64,000 bases of DNA, from NCBI RefSeq assembly GCF_021602585.1, contig NZ_BQIP01000022.1, positions 42,353 to 106,352 on the forward strand, given 5' to 3'. This DNA is from Pseudomonas faucium. GTDB lineage: Bacteria > Pseudomonadota > Gammaproteobacteria > Pseudomonadales > Pseudomonadaceae. Below, piece by piece: positions 40,124-48,674 of this stretch (the stretch's first letter is position 1; every line of letters starts with the position of its first letter). The notes below the pieces were generated by a model. The model saw nothing but the letters and a program-made list of their open reading frames with translations. It did no database searches and was not told where the DNA came from. The translations under genes were made by a program, and so were the position numbers.

Positions 40124-40338
40124 CTGGACGTTCCTGAGGACGTTAACGCCCTATCATCAATTGAGCGGGACGATAAGCGGCCATTATGACGCCTGTGTTA
40201 CACCTGTAGGCAACCCTGCGACTTGTGGCCGAAGGCATTGTCCGTGTAGGAATTGTTCACGTCGAGACACATTTGGACACTTTCACGAAAGCGCGCGAAG
40301 GGGTAGGCTGCGCGTTCATTTCGCCAGCACCTCAGAAA

Positions 40339-40983
40339 ATGCTTCAACAATTCCTGCAGGATTTCGGCTACTTTGCCCTTTTTCTAGGCACCTTCTTCGA
40401 AGGCGAGACCATCCTGGTGCTTGCAGGATTCCTCGCGTTCCGCGGGTACATGGACATCAGCCTGGTGGTGATCGTGGCATTCTTCGGCAGCTATGCCGGC
40501 GACCAGCTGTGGTACTTCATGGGGCGCCGCCACGGCCGCAAGATCCTTGCGCGCAAGCCGCGCTGGCAGGCGATGGGCGACCGTGCACTCGAGCACATTC
40601 GCCGCCACCCCGATATCTGGGTGCTGAGCTTCCGCTTCGTCTACGGCCTGCGCACGGTGATGCCGGTGGCCATCGGCCTGTCCGGCTACCCGCCGCGGCG
40701 CTACCTGCTGCTCAACGGCATCGGCGCGGCGATCTGGGCCCTGGCCCTGGGCGCCGCCGCCTATCACTTCGGGGCGATCCTCGAAGGCATGCTGGGCAAC
40801 GTCAAGAAGTACGAACTATGGGTGCTCGGCGGCCTGCTGTTGCTGGGTGTCCTGCTGTGGCTGCGCCGGCGCTTTCGCACCCTGCGCGCGGAGCGCAAGG
40901 CGGCGGCAGACGCCCAGAGCCCAGAAGCTGCAGAGGCTGTACGCAGCGAGCAGGAACCACGCCAGGGGCGTGACCAGCACTAG
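40339..40983 (+). CDS. DedA family membrane protein
   Basis: Inner-membrane protein of the DedA (VTT/SNARE-associated) family, 214 residues, a group tied to undecaprenyl-phosphate or phospholipid flipping. It shows the family hallmarks FFEGETILVLAGFLAF (acidic residue in the first re-entrant region), FFGSYAGDQLWYFMGRRHG, and FRFVYGLRTVMPVAIGLSG with its conserved arginines. The ATG at 40339 was chosen over an upstream start because it begins the usual N-terminus. The charged tail (from about 165, RRRFRTLRAERKAAADAQS) is encoded where the opposite strand carries the end of the hydroxylase gene. Confidence 0.9.
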   Translation: MLQQFLQDFGYFALFLGTFFEGETILVLAGFLAFRGYMDISLVVIVAFFGSYAGDQLWYFMGRRHGRKILARKPRWQAMGDRALEHIRRHPDIWVLSFRFVYGLRTVMPVAIGLSGYPPRRYLLLNGIGAAIWALALGAAAYHFGAILEGMLGNVKKYELWVLGGLLLLGVLLWLRRRFRTLRAERKAAADAQSPEAAEAVRSEQEPRQGRDQH

Positions 40984-42111
40984 GCCAGACACGCCGGCCA
41001 GGTACAGCGCCGGCGCATTCGCCAGCAGCCGCGCCAGCTCCAGGCGCGCCGCCCACGGCCGGTTTTCCAGGGCCGCACCCAGCACGAACAAGCCAAACGC
41101 CATGACCGCCCAGCCCAGCACCAGGGCGGCGCCCGGCACCTTTTCGGCCACATCCATCAAGTAACTGCCCAGGGCGATGTAGGCCACGAACTGCACGGCC
41201 ACATACACCTGCTGCGCACGCCCCAGGGCGACCTCGAACTTGCGAAACAGCGCCAGGTTCTGTTTGGCCTGTGGATAACGCGCCGCGACATCCGCAGGGC
41301 GCCAGCCGGTCGGCATGAACCAGATGCGCAGCTTGTCACGCCAGCTGCGGGTACGCCGGGCGTCGTCCCAGAGCTGAGCGTAGAACTGCAGGTTGGCCCA
41401 CAGCGGGTTCCAGCTCGCCAGCGGCGTGGTCACGCCAAACACCACCGGCTCGGCCGGGTCTTCTTCCTTGAAGGTGCCGAACAGGCGGTCCCAGAGAATG
41501 AACACCCCGCCATAGTTACGATCCAAGTAGACAGGATTCTGCGCATGGTGGACGCGATGGTTGGACGGTGTGATCAGTACCCACTCGAGCCAGCTCAGCT
41601 TGGGGATGTGCCGGGTGTGCACCCAGAACTGGTACAGCAGGTTCAACGACGCCACGGTGATGAACACCAGCGGCGGCACCCCGATCAGCGCCAGCGGCAG
41701 GTAGAAGATCCAGGAGAAGATGAAGCCGCTGCTGGTCTGGCGCAGGGCGGTGGTGAGGTTGTACTCCTCGCTCTGGTGGTGCACCGAATGCGCGGCCCAC
41801 AGCACGTTGCGCTCGTGCCCCAGGCGGTGCAGCCAGTAGTAGCACAGGTCATACAGCACGAACGCCAGCAGCCACACCCACCAGGCCTGCTGCGGCAAAT
41901 GCAGCAGCGCCAGGTGCTCCCAGGCCAGCGCATAGGTGAGCAGCCCTACGCCCTTGGTCAGCAACCCGGTGCTGGTGGACAACGCCCCGGTGCTCAGGCT
42001 GTTGATCGAGTCGGCCACGGTGAAATTGCGCTGGCCGCGCACGCGGTCGGCAATCAGCTCCACCGCAATCAGCACGAAGAAAAACGGCACGGCCAGCAGA
42101 ATAAGGTCCAT
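40816..42111 (-). CDS. Sterol desaturase / fatty acid hydroxylase superfamily membrane protein
   Basis: A 431-residue polytopic membrane protein with the histidine clusters of the di-iron hydroxylase family: HRLGHERNVLWAAHSVHHQS (about 96-115) and NHRVHHAQNP (about 182-191). A helical membrane region follows and the tail is glutamine-rich (PQQDTQQQQ). The iron clusters are intact, so it is probably active; the lipid substrate is unknown. Its last 168 bases overlap the DedA gene on the other strand, yet both C-termini look like real protein. Confidence 0.87.
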   Translation of the reverse strand: MDLILLAVPFFFVLIAVELIADRVRGQRNFTVADSINSLSTGALSTSTGLLTKGVGLLTYALAWEHLALLHLPQQAWWVWLLAFVLYDLCYYWLHRLGHERNVLWAAHSVHHQSEEYNLTTALRQTSSGFIFSWIFYLPLALIGVPPLVFITVASLNLLYQFWVHTRHIPKLSWLEWVLITPSNHRVHHAQNPVYLDRNYGGVFILWDRLFGTFKEEDPAEPVVFGVTTPLASWNPLWANLQFYAQLWDDARRTRSWRDKLRIWFMPTGWRPADVAARYPQAKQNLALFRKFEVALGRAQQVYVAVQFVAYIALGSYLMDVAEKVPGAALVLGWAVMAFGLFVLGAALENRPWAARLELARLLANAPALYLAGVSGLVLVTPLAWFLLAAYSLCSFWALGVCRRLALRAQGAKAPAQPQQDTQQQQAAEHP

Positions 42112-42223
42112 GGAGCTCGCCTCGAAGGTTATCCACAGAGATTAGGATGCGCCCGCGCCAACCCCTATGGCCACATCTGCCAAACTAGAGGACATTTAGC
42201 GCCTCGAAACTGGAGTAATGAGC

Positions 42224-42889
42224 ATGACAAAAAAGGTAGCGGTGATTCTGTCCGGCTGTGGCGTGTATGACGGTGCCGAAATCCACGAAAGCGTGATCAC
42301 CCTGCTGCGCCTCGACCAGCGCGGCGCGCAGGTGCAGTGCTTTGCGCCGAACATCGCGCAGATGCATGTGATCGACCATCTGACCGGCGAAGAAATGCCC
42401 GAATCGCGCAACGTGCTGGTGGAATCGGCGCGCATTGCCCGGGGCGAGGTGAAGGACATCCGCGAAGCCAAGGCCGAGGACTTCGATGCGTTGATCGTGC
42501 CGGGCGGTTTTGGCGCGGCCAAGAACCTGTCCAGCTTTGCCGTCGATGGCCCCGAGTGCAGCGTGAACCCGGACGTGCTGGCCCTGGCCGAAGCCTTTGC
42601 CGAGGCCTGCAAGCCGGTCGGCCTGATCTGCATTTCGCCGGCGCTGGCGGCGAAGATCTATGGCCCGGGCGTGGTCTGCACCATTGGCAACGATGCCGGC
42701 ACCGCCGGTGCGATGGTGAAGATGGGCGCCACCCATCAAGAGTGCGATGTACACGACATCGTCGAAGACACCCAGCGCAAGCTCGTGACCACCCCCGCCT
42801 ACATGGTGGCTAAGTCGATCAGTGAAGCGGCGGGTGGCATCTACAAGCTGGTGGACCGTGTGCTGGAGCTGACCCACGAGGGTGAGTGA
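42224..42889 (+). CDS. elbB: Isoprenoid biosynthesis glyoxalase ElbB
   Basis: DJ-1/PfpI superfamily protein (221 residues) of the ElbB type, with glyoxalase activity shown for the E. coli protein and once linked to lycopene yield. It has VAVILSGCGVYDGAEIHE at the start, FDALIVPGGFGAAKNLSSF in the middle and the nucleophile-elbow cysteine in LICISPALAAKI. I use the second ATG (42224): GGAG lies eight bases before it, whereas it is too close to the ATG at 42218. It is convergent with the UPF0178 gene, with zero gap. Confidence 0.92.
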   Translation: MTKKVAVILSGCGVYDGAEIHESVITLLRLDQRGAQVQCFAPNIAQMHVIDHLTGEEMPESRNVLVESARIARGEVKDIREAKAEDFDALIVPGGFGAAKNLSSFAVDGPECSVNPDVLALAEAFAEACKPVGLICISPALAAKIYGPGVVCTIGNDAGTAGAMVKMGATHQECDVHDIVEDTQRKLVTTPAYMVAKSISEAAGGIYKLVDRVLELTHEGE

Positions 42890-43342
42890 TCAGCCCTTGG
42901 CCAGGCGGGTGAGGATACGGTCCAGCGCATTGGCGAACGCCTGCTTCTCGCGTTCGCCATAGGGCGCCTGCCCGCCGCCGACCTGGCCCTGCTCGCGCAG
43001 CTCGGTGAACAGGTTGCGCACCGCCAGGCGCTCGCCCATGTTGCGCTCGTCGAACTCGCGGCCGCGTGGGTCCAGCGCCGCCACGCCCTTCTTGATCAGG
43101 CGATCGGCCAGCGGCACGTCGCTGCAGATCACCAGCTCGCCAGGCATGGCGTGCTCCACCAGGTAATCGTCGGCGGCGTCCATGCCGCTGGGTACCACAA
43201 TCAGCCGCACCACGGCGAAGGCCGGCTTGGCCACGGCCTGGCCGGCCACCATGATCACCTCGAGCTTGCGCTTGAGGGCGAACTTGACGATCAGGTCCTT
43301 GGCCGGCTTGGGGCAGGCGTCGGCGTCGATCCATATGCGCAT
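42890..43342 (-). CDS. UPF0178 (YaiI/YqxD) family protein
   Basis: A 150-residue protein with the PIN-like fold of the YaiI family: MRIWIDADACPKPAKDLIV at the start, with clustered aspartates that could bind metal, VICSDVPLADRLIKKG, and DPRGREFDERNMGERLAVRN. PIN-like folds are often nucleases, but no activity is established for this family. It lies tail to tail with elbB, the stops abutting. Confidence 0.9.
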   Translation of the reverse strand: MRIWIDADACPKPAKDLIVKFALKRKLEVIMVAGQAVAKPAFAVVRLIVVPSGMDAADDYLVEHAMPGELVICSDVPLADRLIKKGVAALDPRGREFDERNMGERLAVRNLFTELREQGQVGGGQAPYGEREKQAFANALDRILTRLAKG

Positions 43343-43374
43343 GTCGCTATTCTCTTCTTGATCGGCACTGGCCT

Positions 43375-43456
43375 ATCGCCGGCAAGCCGGCTCCCACAGA
43401 AGGCGCGTTGCCCCGAAGGCCTGCGCCGAACCTGTGGGAGCCGGCTTGCCGGGCAT
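43375..43456. repeat. REP pair, GCCGGCAAGCCGGCTCCCACAG class
   Basis: Arms at 43375-43399 and 43432-43456 in inverted orientation with a 32-base spacer, between the UPF0178 start and the FTR1 gene stop. Confidence 0.85.
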
Positions 43457-43472
43457 AGGCCGCATGGCGGCC

Positions 43473-45371
43473 TCAGTGTGCCGCAGCCCGGCGCTTCTCG
43501 GCCAGGCGACTGCGCCCATACAACACCACAATCGCCAGCAACGCCACCGCCTGGGCGGCCAGCGAGTAGGCATCGGCATGAATCCCCAGCCAGTCGAACT
43601 CGAAGAACGCCACCGGCCGCGTGCCCAGCACGCCGGCCTCCTGCAGCGCCTTCACGCCATGCCCGGCGAACACCACCGACAAGGCACACAGCAACGCCGC
43701 GTTGATGCTGAAGAACAGCGCCAGCGGTAGCTTCGCCGAACCGCGCAGGATCACCCAAGCCAGGCCCACCAGCAGCACCAGCGCCGTGGCACCACCGGCC
43801 AGCACCGCCTGGTGGCCAGCTGGGCCGGCCTGCAGCCACAGGGTTTCGTAGAACAGGATCACTTCGAACAGCTCGCGGTACACCGAGAAGAACGCCAGCA
43901 CGGCAAAGCCGAAGCGCCCGCCGCCGCTGACCAGGCTGCTCTTGATGTAGTCCTGCCAGGCCGCGGCGTGGCGGCGGTCGTGCATCCACACACCCAGCCA
44001 CAGCACCATCACCGAGGCGAACAGCGCCGTGCAGCCTTCGAGCAGTTCACGCTGGGCGCCGCCGACGTCGATCACGTAGGCCGCCACCGCCCAGGTAGCG
44101 AAACCGGCGACCAGCGCCAGGCCCCAGCCGATGTTGACGCTGCGCACCGCCGACTGCTGCCCGGTATTGCGCAGGAAGGCCAGGATCGCGGCCAGCACCA
44201 GAATGGCTTCCAGGCCCTCGCGCAGCAGGATCAGCAAGCCGGAAATGTAGCTCAGCGACCAGCTCAGGCCATCGCTGCCCAACAGCTTGGACGCCTGGTC
44301 GAGCTTGACCTTGGCTTCGGCCAGGCGCTGTTCGGCCTGGGCGACCGGCAAGCCGTCCTGCAGCGATTGGCGGTAGGCCATCAGCGACTTTTCGGTGTCC
44401 TTGCGGGTTTGCGTATCGATGTTGTCCAGCGAGCTTTCCACCAGCTCGAAGCCTTCCAGGTAGGCGGCTACCGACAGGTCGTAGGCCTGGTCGCGGTCAC
44501 CTGCGCGATAGGCGGCCAGGCTCTTGTCCAGGGTGCTGGCGGTGTATTCGAGCAGCTGCGCCGGGCCACGCTTGGCCTGCGGCGGCTGCGCGCGCTGGGC
44601 ACGGAAGGCCTCGACCGACGCGGCGCCTTCGTTGGCGGCGACTTCGGCCGGGGTCTGGCGGGCCAGGTCGGCGAGGTTCCAGGTCTTGTCGCCCTTGGCC
44701 GCCTGCGGGTTGGCCGAGAAGCTGGCGATATAGGCTGCCACGTCCCAGCGCTGACGCTCGTCGAGCTGGTCGGCGAATGAGGGCATTTCGGTGCCGTCGA
44801 TGCCCAGGCCCAGGGTGTTGTACAGGTCGTACAGGCTGAGCTGGTCGAGGCGTTCGGCATTGCGCAGATCGGCCGGTGCCGGCTCCAGGCCCACGCCGGC
44901 CGGGCCATCGCCCGCCCCCGTGTCGCCATGGCAGATCGAGCAGTTCTGCGCATACAGCGAAGCGCCGCGGGCCGGGTCCGGGGTAATCACCGGCGCCTGG
45001 CTGACCTCGTAGGCCACCGCCAGGCGTGCACCCAGCTGGCGTGCCTGCTTGGCGACTGCCGCGCCCTCCTGGCGCTGGTCGATGGCCTGGCGCAGCGCCT
45101 GGACGCCCTGCTCCAGGGCGTTTTGCTCGGCATTCGCCGGCAAGCCTTTGACCAGGTCGGCCAATACCGCGCTGAATTCCTGCTGCTCACGGTATTCACC
45201 GTCGTCGATCACCTTGCCGTCACGCACGGTCGGCGGGTAGTCGGCACCGATGTAATCGAGCAAGTGCAGGGCCTTGCCGGCCTCGGCAGGGGATTCGGCC
45301 AGCACCACGGTGCTGCACAGCGCCAGCATGGGCCAAAGCAACCAGGCAAGCAGACGGGAACGGGAATTCAT
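43473..45371 (-). CDS. Cytochrome c-FTR1 fusion iron permease
   Basis: A 632-residue inner-membrane protein joining a periplasmic electron-transfer part to an iron channel. The N-terminal signal segment ends near residue 26. A c-type heme site CSICH lies at about 144-148, with a candidate distal ligand in GTEMPSFADQL. From about 370 to the end is an FTR1 permease with both REXXE motifs, REGLE (about 383) and RELFE (about 498), where ferric iron passes. In Ftr1-Fet3-like systems oxidation is coupled to uptake; here the heme domain may serve that, by inference. I start at 45371, not the frame's further upstream start. Confidence 0.88.
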   Translation of the reverse strand: MNSRSRLLAWLLWPMLALCSTVVLAESPAEAGKALHLLDYIGADYPPTVRDGKVIDDGEYREQQEFSAVLADLVKGLPANAEQNALEQGVQALRQAIDQRQEGAAVAKQARQLGARLAVAYEVSQAPVITPDPARGASLYAQNCSICHGDTGAGDGPAGVGLEPAPADLRNAERLDQLSLYDLYNTLGLGIDGTEMPSFADQLDERQRWDVAAYIASFSANPQAAKGDKTWNLADLARQTPAEVAANEGAASVEAFRAQRAQPPQAKRGPAQLLEYTASTLDKSLAAYRAGDRDQAYDLSVAAYLEGFELVESSLDNIDTQTRKDTEKSLMAYRQSLQDGLPVAQAEQRLAEAKVKLDQASKLLGSDGLSWSLSYISGLLILLREGLEAILVLAAILAFLRNTGQQSAVRSVNIGWGLALVAGFATWAVAAYVIDVGGAQRELLEGCTALFASVMVLWLGVWMHDRRHAAAWQDYIKSSLVSGGGRFGFAVLAFFSVYRELFEVILFYETLWLQAGPAGHQAVLAGGATALVLLVGLAWVILRGSAKLPLALFFSINAALLCALSVVFAGHGVKALQEAGVLGTRPVAFFEFDWLGIHADAYSLAAQAVALLAIVVLYGRSRLAEKRRAAAH

Positions 45372-45494
45372 GGCCAATCTCGAAGGGAATACGAAAGAGA
45401 ACATTGTTCACTTCCACTCAGCTTCCCTCAAGGTTTACGGACGGATTTCATGAAAAATCTTGAGACAAATGCTTGGCGAGGGCTGCGCCCTCGA

Positions 45495-45520
45495 ATCGCC
45501 GGCAAGCCGGCTCCCACAGG
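45495..45520. repeat. Single REP element upstream of the RAYT gene
   Basis: ATCGCCGGCAAGCCGG with the GCTCCCACAGG end, 115 bases before the transposase. It is preceded by a small hairpin GAGGGCTGCGCCCTC (45479-45493). Confidence 0.85.
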
Positions 45521-45635
45521 ATTTTTACAGGCATCAAGGGCGGCGCCACCCTTGAAACAACAGGTACAAATTGAACCCAACCGGCCAAATCATCGTTACT
45601 AGCCTGAATAGGCAAACCAACAGGAGGTAGGGAAC

Positions 45636-46091
45636 ATGGATCGTCCCCATTCAAATCAGCTGAGAATTGGCAGGTTTTCAGAAAGAAACCGGCTGTACCT
45701 TCTCACCAGCACCACGTTGCACAGGGCGCCTTTACTGGGCGGGTTCCACTCGGCTCGGCTGCTGATCAACCAGTTACGCCAAGCCGAGATAGAAGGCGCG
45801 GCCCGGTCTTTAGCCTGGGTCGTGATGCCAGATCATTTTCACTGGTTGATCGAATTGGGGCCGGTGAGCCTGAAAACGTTGATGCGTCGGGTAAAGTCGC
45901 GCAGCACCTGCGTCATCAATCGCCATCTGGGGCGATATGGAAGGCTCTGGCAGAAGGGTTTTCATGACCGGGCGTTGCGCCGAGAAGAGGACGTGCAGGA
46001 TGTGGCGCGCTACATCGTCTTGAACCCTAAGCGGGCAGGTCTGGTTGACCGAGTGGGGGATTATCCGCACTGGGATGCGATCTGGCTTTGA
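45636..46091 (+). CDS. REP-associated tyrosine transposase (RAYT)
   Basis: Single-domain Y1 HUH transposase (151 residues) of the TnpA-REP type, related to IS200/IS605 but domesticated to act on REP sequences. The HUH motif is H67-F68-H69 in VMPDHFHWLIE, and the candidate nucleophile is Y126 in ARYIVLNPKRAG. The N-terminal RLYLLTSTTLHR strand is typical. A strong AGGAGG precedes the ATG. It is flanked by a single REP on the left and a REP pair 15 bases after its stop, all of the GCCGGCAAGCCGG class that dominates this window. Confidence 0.92.
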   Translation: MDRPHSNQLRIGRFSERNRLYLLTSTTLHRAPLLGGFHSARLLINQLRQAEIEGAARSLAWVVMPDHFHWLIELGPVSLKTLMRRVKSRSTCVINRHLGRYGRLWQKGFHDRALRREEDVQDVARYIVLNPKRAGLVDRVGDYPHWDAIWL

Positions 46092-46105
46092 CTGTCAGGG
46101 CCTCA

Positions 46106-46169
46106 TCGCCGGCAAGCCGGCTCCCACAAGGGCGGCGCCCTACCTGTGGGAGCCGTCTTGCCGGCGATT
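46106..46169. repeat. REP pair downstream of the RAYT gene
   Basis: Arms 46106-46129 and 46145-46169 in inverted orientation; the second has one mismatch (GCCGTCTTGCCGG). It falls between the convergent RAYT and outer-membrane efflux genes. Confidence 0.85.
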
Positions 46170-46174
46170 GGGCC

Positions 46175-47593
46175 TCAATGCTTGGCGGCATCCTTCCAGC
46201 CACCGCCCAACGCCAGGAACACCCCAATCTGCCCCATGGCCACCTGGCTATTGGCCGCCGCCAACTGCGCACGCATGTCGGTGTAGGTACGCGTCGCCTG
46301 CAGGTCCGCCAGGAACGACTCGCGCCCCGCCTGGTAATAGCGGTGCGTCTGGTCCGCCGCTTCCTTCGCCGATTTTTCCGCCTCGGCCAGCGCATCACGG
46401 CGATCCAGCAAGGCGCTGTACTGCGCCAGGCGGGTCTGGGTTTCGCGAATGGCGTTCAGCACCACACCGTCGAAGTTCGCCAACGCCGCCTGGGTCGAAG
46501 CCTCGGCCATGCGAATACGCGCGCGGGTGCCGTTGGTGGGGATGGTCCAGCTGATCTGCGGGCCAAAGCCCCAGCGGTTGGTCGAGGGCTCGCCGAGGTT
46601 CTCGAGGATACCGATGGTGCCCACCTGGGCGCCGAAGCTGATGTCGGGGTACAGCGCGCCGGTGGCCACGCCGATGGTCGCGGTGGCGGCCGCCAGCTGG
46701 CGTTCGGCCTGGCGCACGTCGGGGCGGCGCTTGAGCAGTGCGGCGCCGTCGCCCACCGGCACCAGCTGGTTCAGGTGCGGCAGTTCGGCGCAATCGGCGG
46801 TACCGGCAGGCAGTTGGTCCACCGGCTTGGCCAGCAGCGCGGCCAGGGTGTACATGCCGGTCTCGCGCTCGGCCTTGAAGCGCGGCAGTTCGGCGCGCAG
46901 GGATTTGAACTGGGTCTGCGAGCGGGTGACCTGGGTTTCATCGCCGCGGCCGGCATCACGCAGGCGCTGGTTGAGCTGCACGCTCTGTTCCTGCAAATCG
47001 AGCGATTCGCGGGCGATGTGGTATTCCTCGTTGGCCGAGCACACCTGGGTGTAGGCCTTGACCACATCCGCCACCAAGGTGATGCGCGCCGTGTCGGCGG
47101 CGGCCTGCACGGCGTCGGCATTGGCCTTGGCCGCTTCGGTACCGCGCTTGAACGTGCCCCACAGGTCGAACTGGTAGGAGGCGCTGATGATCGCCTCGCC
47201 GATGTTGGCCACCGGCACCTTCTCGGGCAGCAGGAAGGCTTCGCCCGACTCCTGCAAGCGCTGGGCGCCGGCCTTGATGCCGCCGTTGAAGCCACCCTGC
47301 GACTCGGCCACTTCGACCTGGGCGCGGGCCTTGGCGATGTTGGCCGCCGCCACGCGCAGCTCGGTGTTGGCACTCAACGCCTGGCGCACCAGTTCGTTCA
47401 GGCGCTGATCCTGATACAGCTGCCACCAGTCCTCCGGCACCGGCGCCGACACCACGCTATCGGCATCCTGGCGCAGCGGGCCGTTGAGGTCGCTGCGCTG
47501 CACGGCGGCGTCCTTGGGCACGTCATAGTCTGGGCCGACCATCATGCAGGCCCCCAGCGACAGGCAGAAACCCGCCAGGATCAGCTGTTTCAT
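46175..47593 (-). CDS. NodT-family outer-membrane efflux lipoprotein
   Basis: TolC-like outer-membrane channel (472 residues) of the NodT/RND-type lipoprotein family. The N-terminus MKQLILAGFCLSLGACMMVG has a lipobox (SLGAC), so Cys16 is probably lipidated. Marks of the two OEP repeats are RQALSANTELRVAAANIAKA and RPDVRQAERQLAAATATIGV. It is last of the marR-FUSC-DUF1656-hlyD-nodT run, with its ATG overlapping the hlyD stop (ATGA), and would join the periplasmic adaptor to the outside. Confidence 0.9.
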   Translation of the reverse strand: MKQLILAGFCLSLGACMMVGPDYDVPKDAAVQRSDLNGPLRQDADSVVSAPVPEDWWQLYQDQRLNELVRQALSANTELRVAAANIAKARAQVEVAESQGGFNGGIKAGAQRLQESGEAFLLPEKVPVANIGEAIISASYQFDLWGTFKRGTEAAKANADAVQAAADTARITLVADVVKAYTQVCSANEEYHIARESLDLQEQSVQLNQRLRDAGRGDETQVTRSQTQFKSLRAELPRFKAERETGMYTLAALLAKPVDQLPAGTADCAELPHLNQLVPVGDGAALLKRRPDVRQAERQLAAATATIGVATGALYPDISFGAQVGTIGILENLGEPSTNRWGFGPQISWTIPTNGTRARIRMAEASTQAALANFDGVVLNAIRETQTRLAQYSALLDRRDALAEAEKSAKEAADQTHRYYQAGRESFLADLQATRTYTDMRAQLAAANSQVAMGQIGVFLALGGGWKDAAKH

Positions 47594-48465
47594 GGGTTCT
47601 GCCCCTCGATGATCGACACCGTGGCAGTGCGCCCGGCGATCATGCGAAAGTCTTCCGGCACTTCATCGAAGGCGATGCGCACCGGGATCCGCTGGGCCAG
47701 ACGCACCCAGCTGAACGCCGGGTTGACGTTGGGCAGCAGGTTGGCGCCGCTGCTGCGGTCGCGGTCTTCGATGCCGGCGGCAAAGCTCTGCACCCGGCCG
47801 CGCAGGCGGGTGTTGTCGCCCATCACGCGGATGTCCACGGCATCGCCGATGTGGATGCCGCCCAGTTTGGTCTCTTCGAAGTATCCATCGACATGGTAGG
47901 ACGCGCTGTCGACCACCGACAGCACCGGGTGGCCGGCGGTGACGAACTCGTGGTTACGCGGGGCGCGGTCGTTGAGGTAGCCATCCACCGGGCTGCGCAC
48001 CACCGAACGGTCGAGGTTGAGCTGGGCGGTATCCACCGCCACCTGCGCCTCGCTCACCGCCGAGCGGGCACGCGCCTCGCGGGACTGGCTCTCTTCCAGC
48101 TGCTCGGCCGCCACCAGGTTGCCCAGCTTGCGGTTGCGCTGCGCCTCGCGGGAGGCCTGGGCCAGGGTTTCCTGGCGCTCGCCCAGGGTGGCCTTGGCCT
48201 GGCGCAGGGCCAGGCTGAAGCGGTCCTGGTCGATGGTGAACAGCACGTCGCCGCGCTTGACGGTCTGGTTGTCGCGCACCTCGACTTTCTGGATCAACCC
48301 AGAGACGTCCGGGGCAATCTGGATCACGTCGGCGCGGATGTGGCCGTCGCGGGTCCAGGGGGCGAACATGTAGTACACCACCATCTGCCACACGAGCACG
48401 GCGGCGAAGGTCACTACCAGCAAGGTCAGGACCACACGGCCCAAGGTCAGCAAAGGTTTTTTCAT
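47590..48465 (-). CDS. HlyD/EmrA-family periplasmic adaptor of the efflux operon
   Basis: Membrane-fusion protein (291 residues) with one N-terminal membrane helix (about 8-30) and a periplasmic part: the first lipoyl half IQIAPDVSGLIQKVEVRDNQTV, a coiled-coil hairpin (FSLALRQAKATLGERQETLAQ), and the second half VRSPVDGYLNDRAPRNHEFV. The ATG at 48465 overlaps the DUF1656 stop as ATGA, which decides the start over a codon seven residues upstream. The layout matches AaeA-type adaptors that pair with FUSC/AaeB pumps. Confidence 0.92.
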   Translation of the reverse strand: MKKPLLTLGRVVLTLLVVTFAAVLVWQMVVYYMFAPWTRDGHIRADVIQIAPDVSGLIQKVEVRDNQTVKRGDVLFTIDQDRFSLALRQAKATLGERQETLAQASREAQRNRKLGNLVAAEQLEESQSREARARSAVSEAQVAVDTAQLNLDRSVVRSPVDGYLNDRAPRNHEFVTAGHPVLSVVDSASYHVDGYFEETKLGGIHIGDAVDIRVMGDNTRLRGRVQSFAAGIEDRDRSSGANLLPNVNPAFSWVRLAQRIPVRIAFDEVPEDFRMIAGRTATVSIIEGQNP

Positions 48466-48674
48466 GGCAGCATCAGGCTTCGGCAAAAGTGGTCCACCGC
48501 GCCAAGCAGCACGGCATACAAAGCAACGTTGAACAGCGCCCGGTGCCAGACCAGGCGGTAGAAGTGCAGGCGCACCAGCACGGCGTGCACCCCCAGAAAC
48601 AGCAGGTAGGTGCAGAACATCATCACCAGCAGCGTGGGCAGGAACACCCCGCTGATATCCACTTCACCGATCAC
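48462..48674 (-). CDS. DUF1656 (AaeX-like) small membrane protein
   Basis: A 70-residue protein with two hydrophobic segments (about 9-33 and 43-60), DISGVFLPTLLVMMF at the start. DUF1656 proteins lie between FUSC pumps and HlyD adaptors in many proteobacteria. The GTG start overlaps the pump's stop, and its own stop overlaps the adaptor start, so it is coupled both ways. Its role in the pump is unknown. Confidence 0.88.
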   Translation of the reverse strand: MIGEVDISGVFLPTLLVMMFCTYLLFLGVHAVLVRLHFYRLVWHRALFNVALYAVLLGAVDHFCRSLMLP

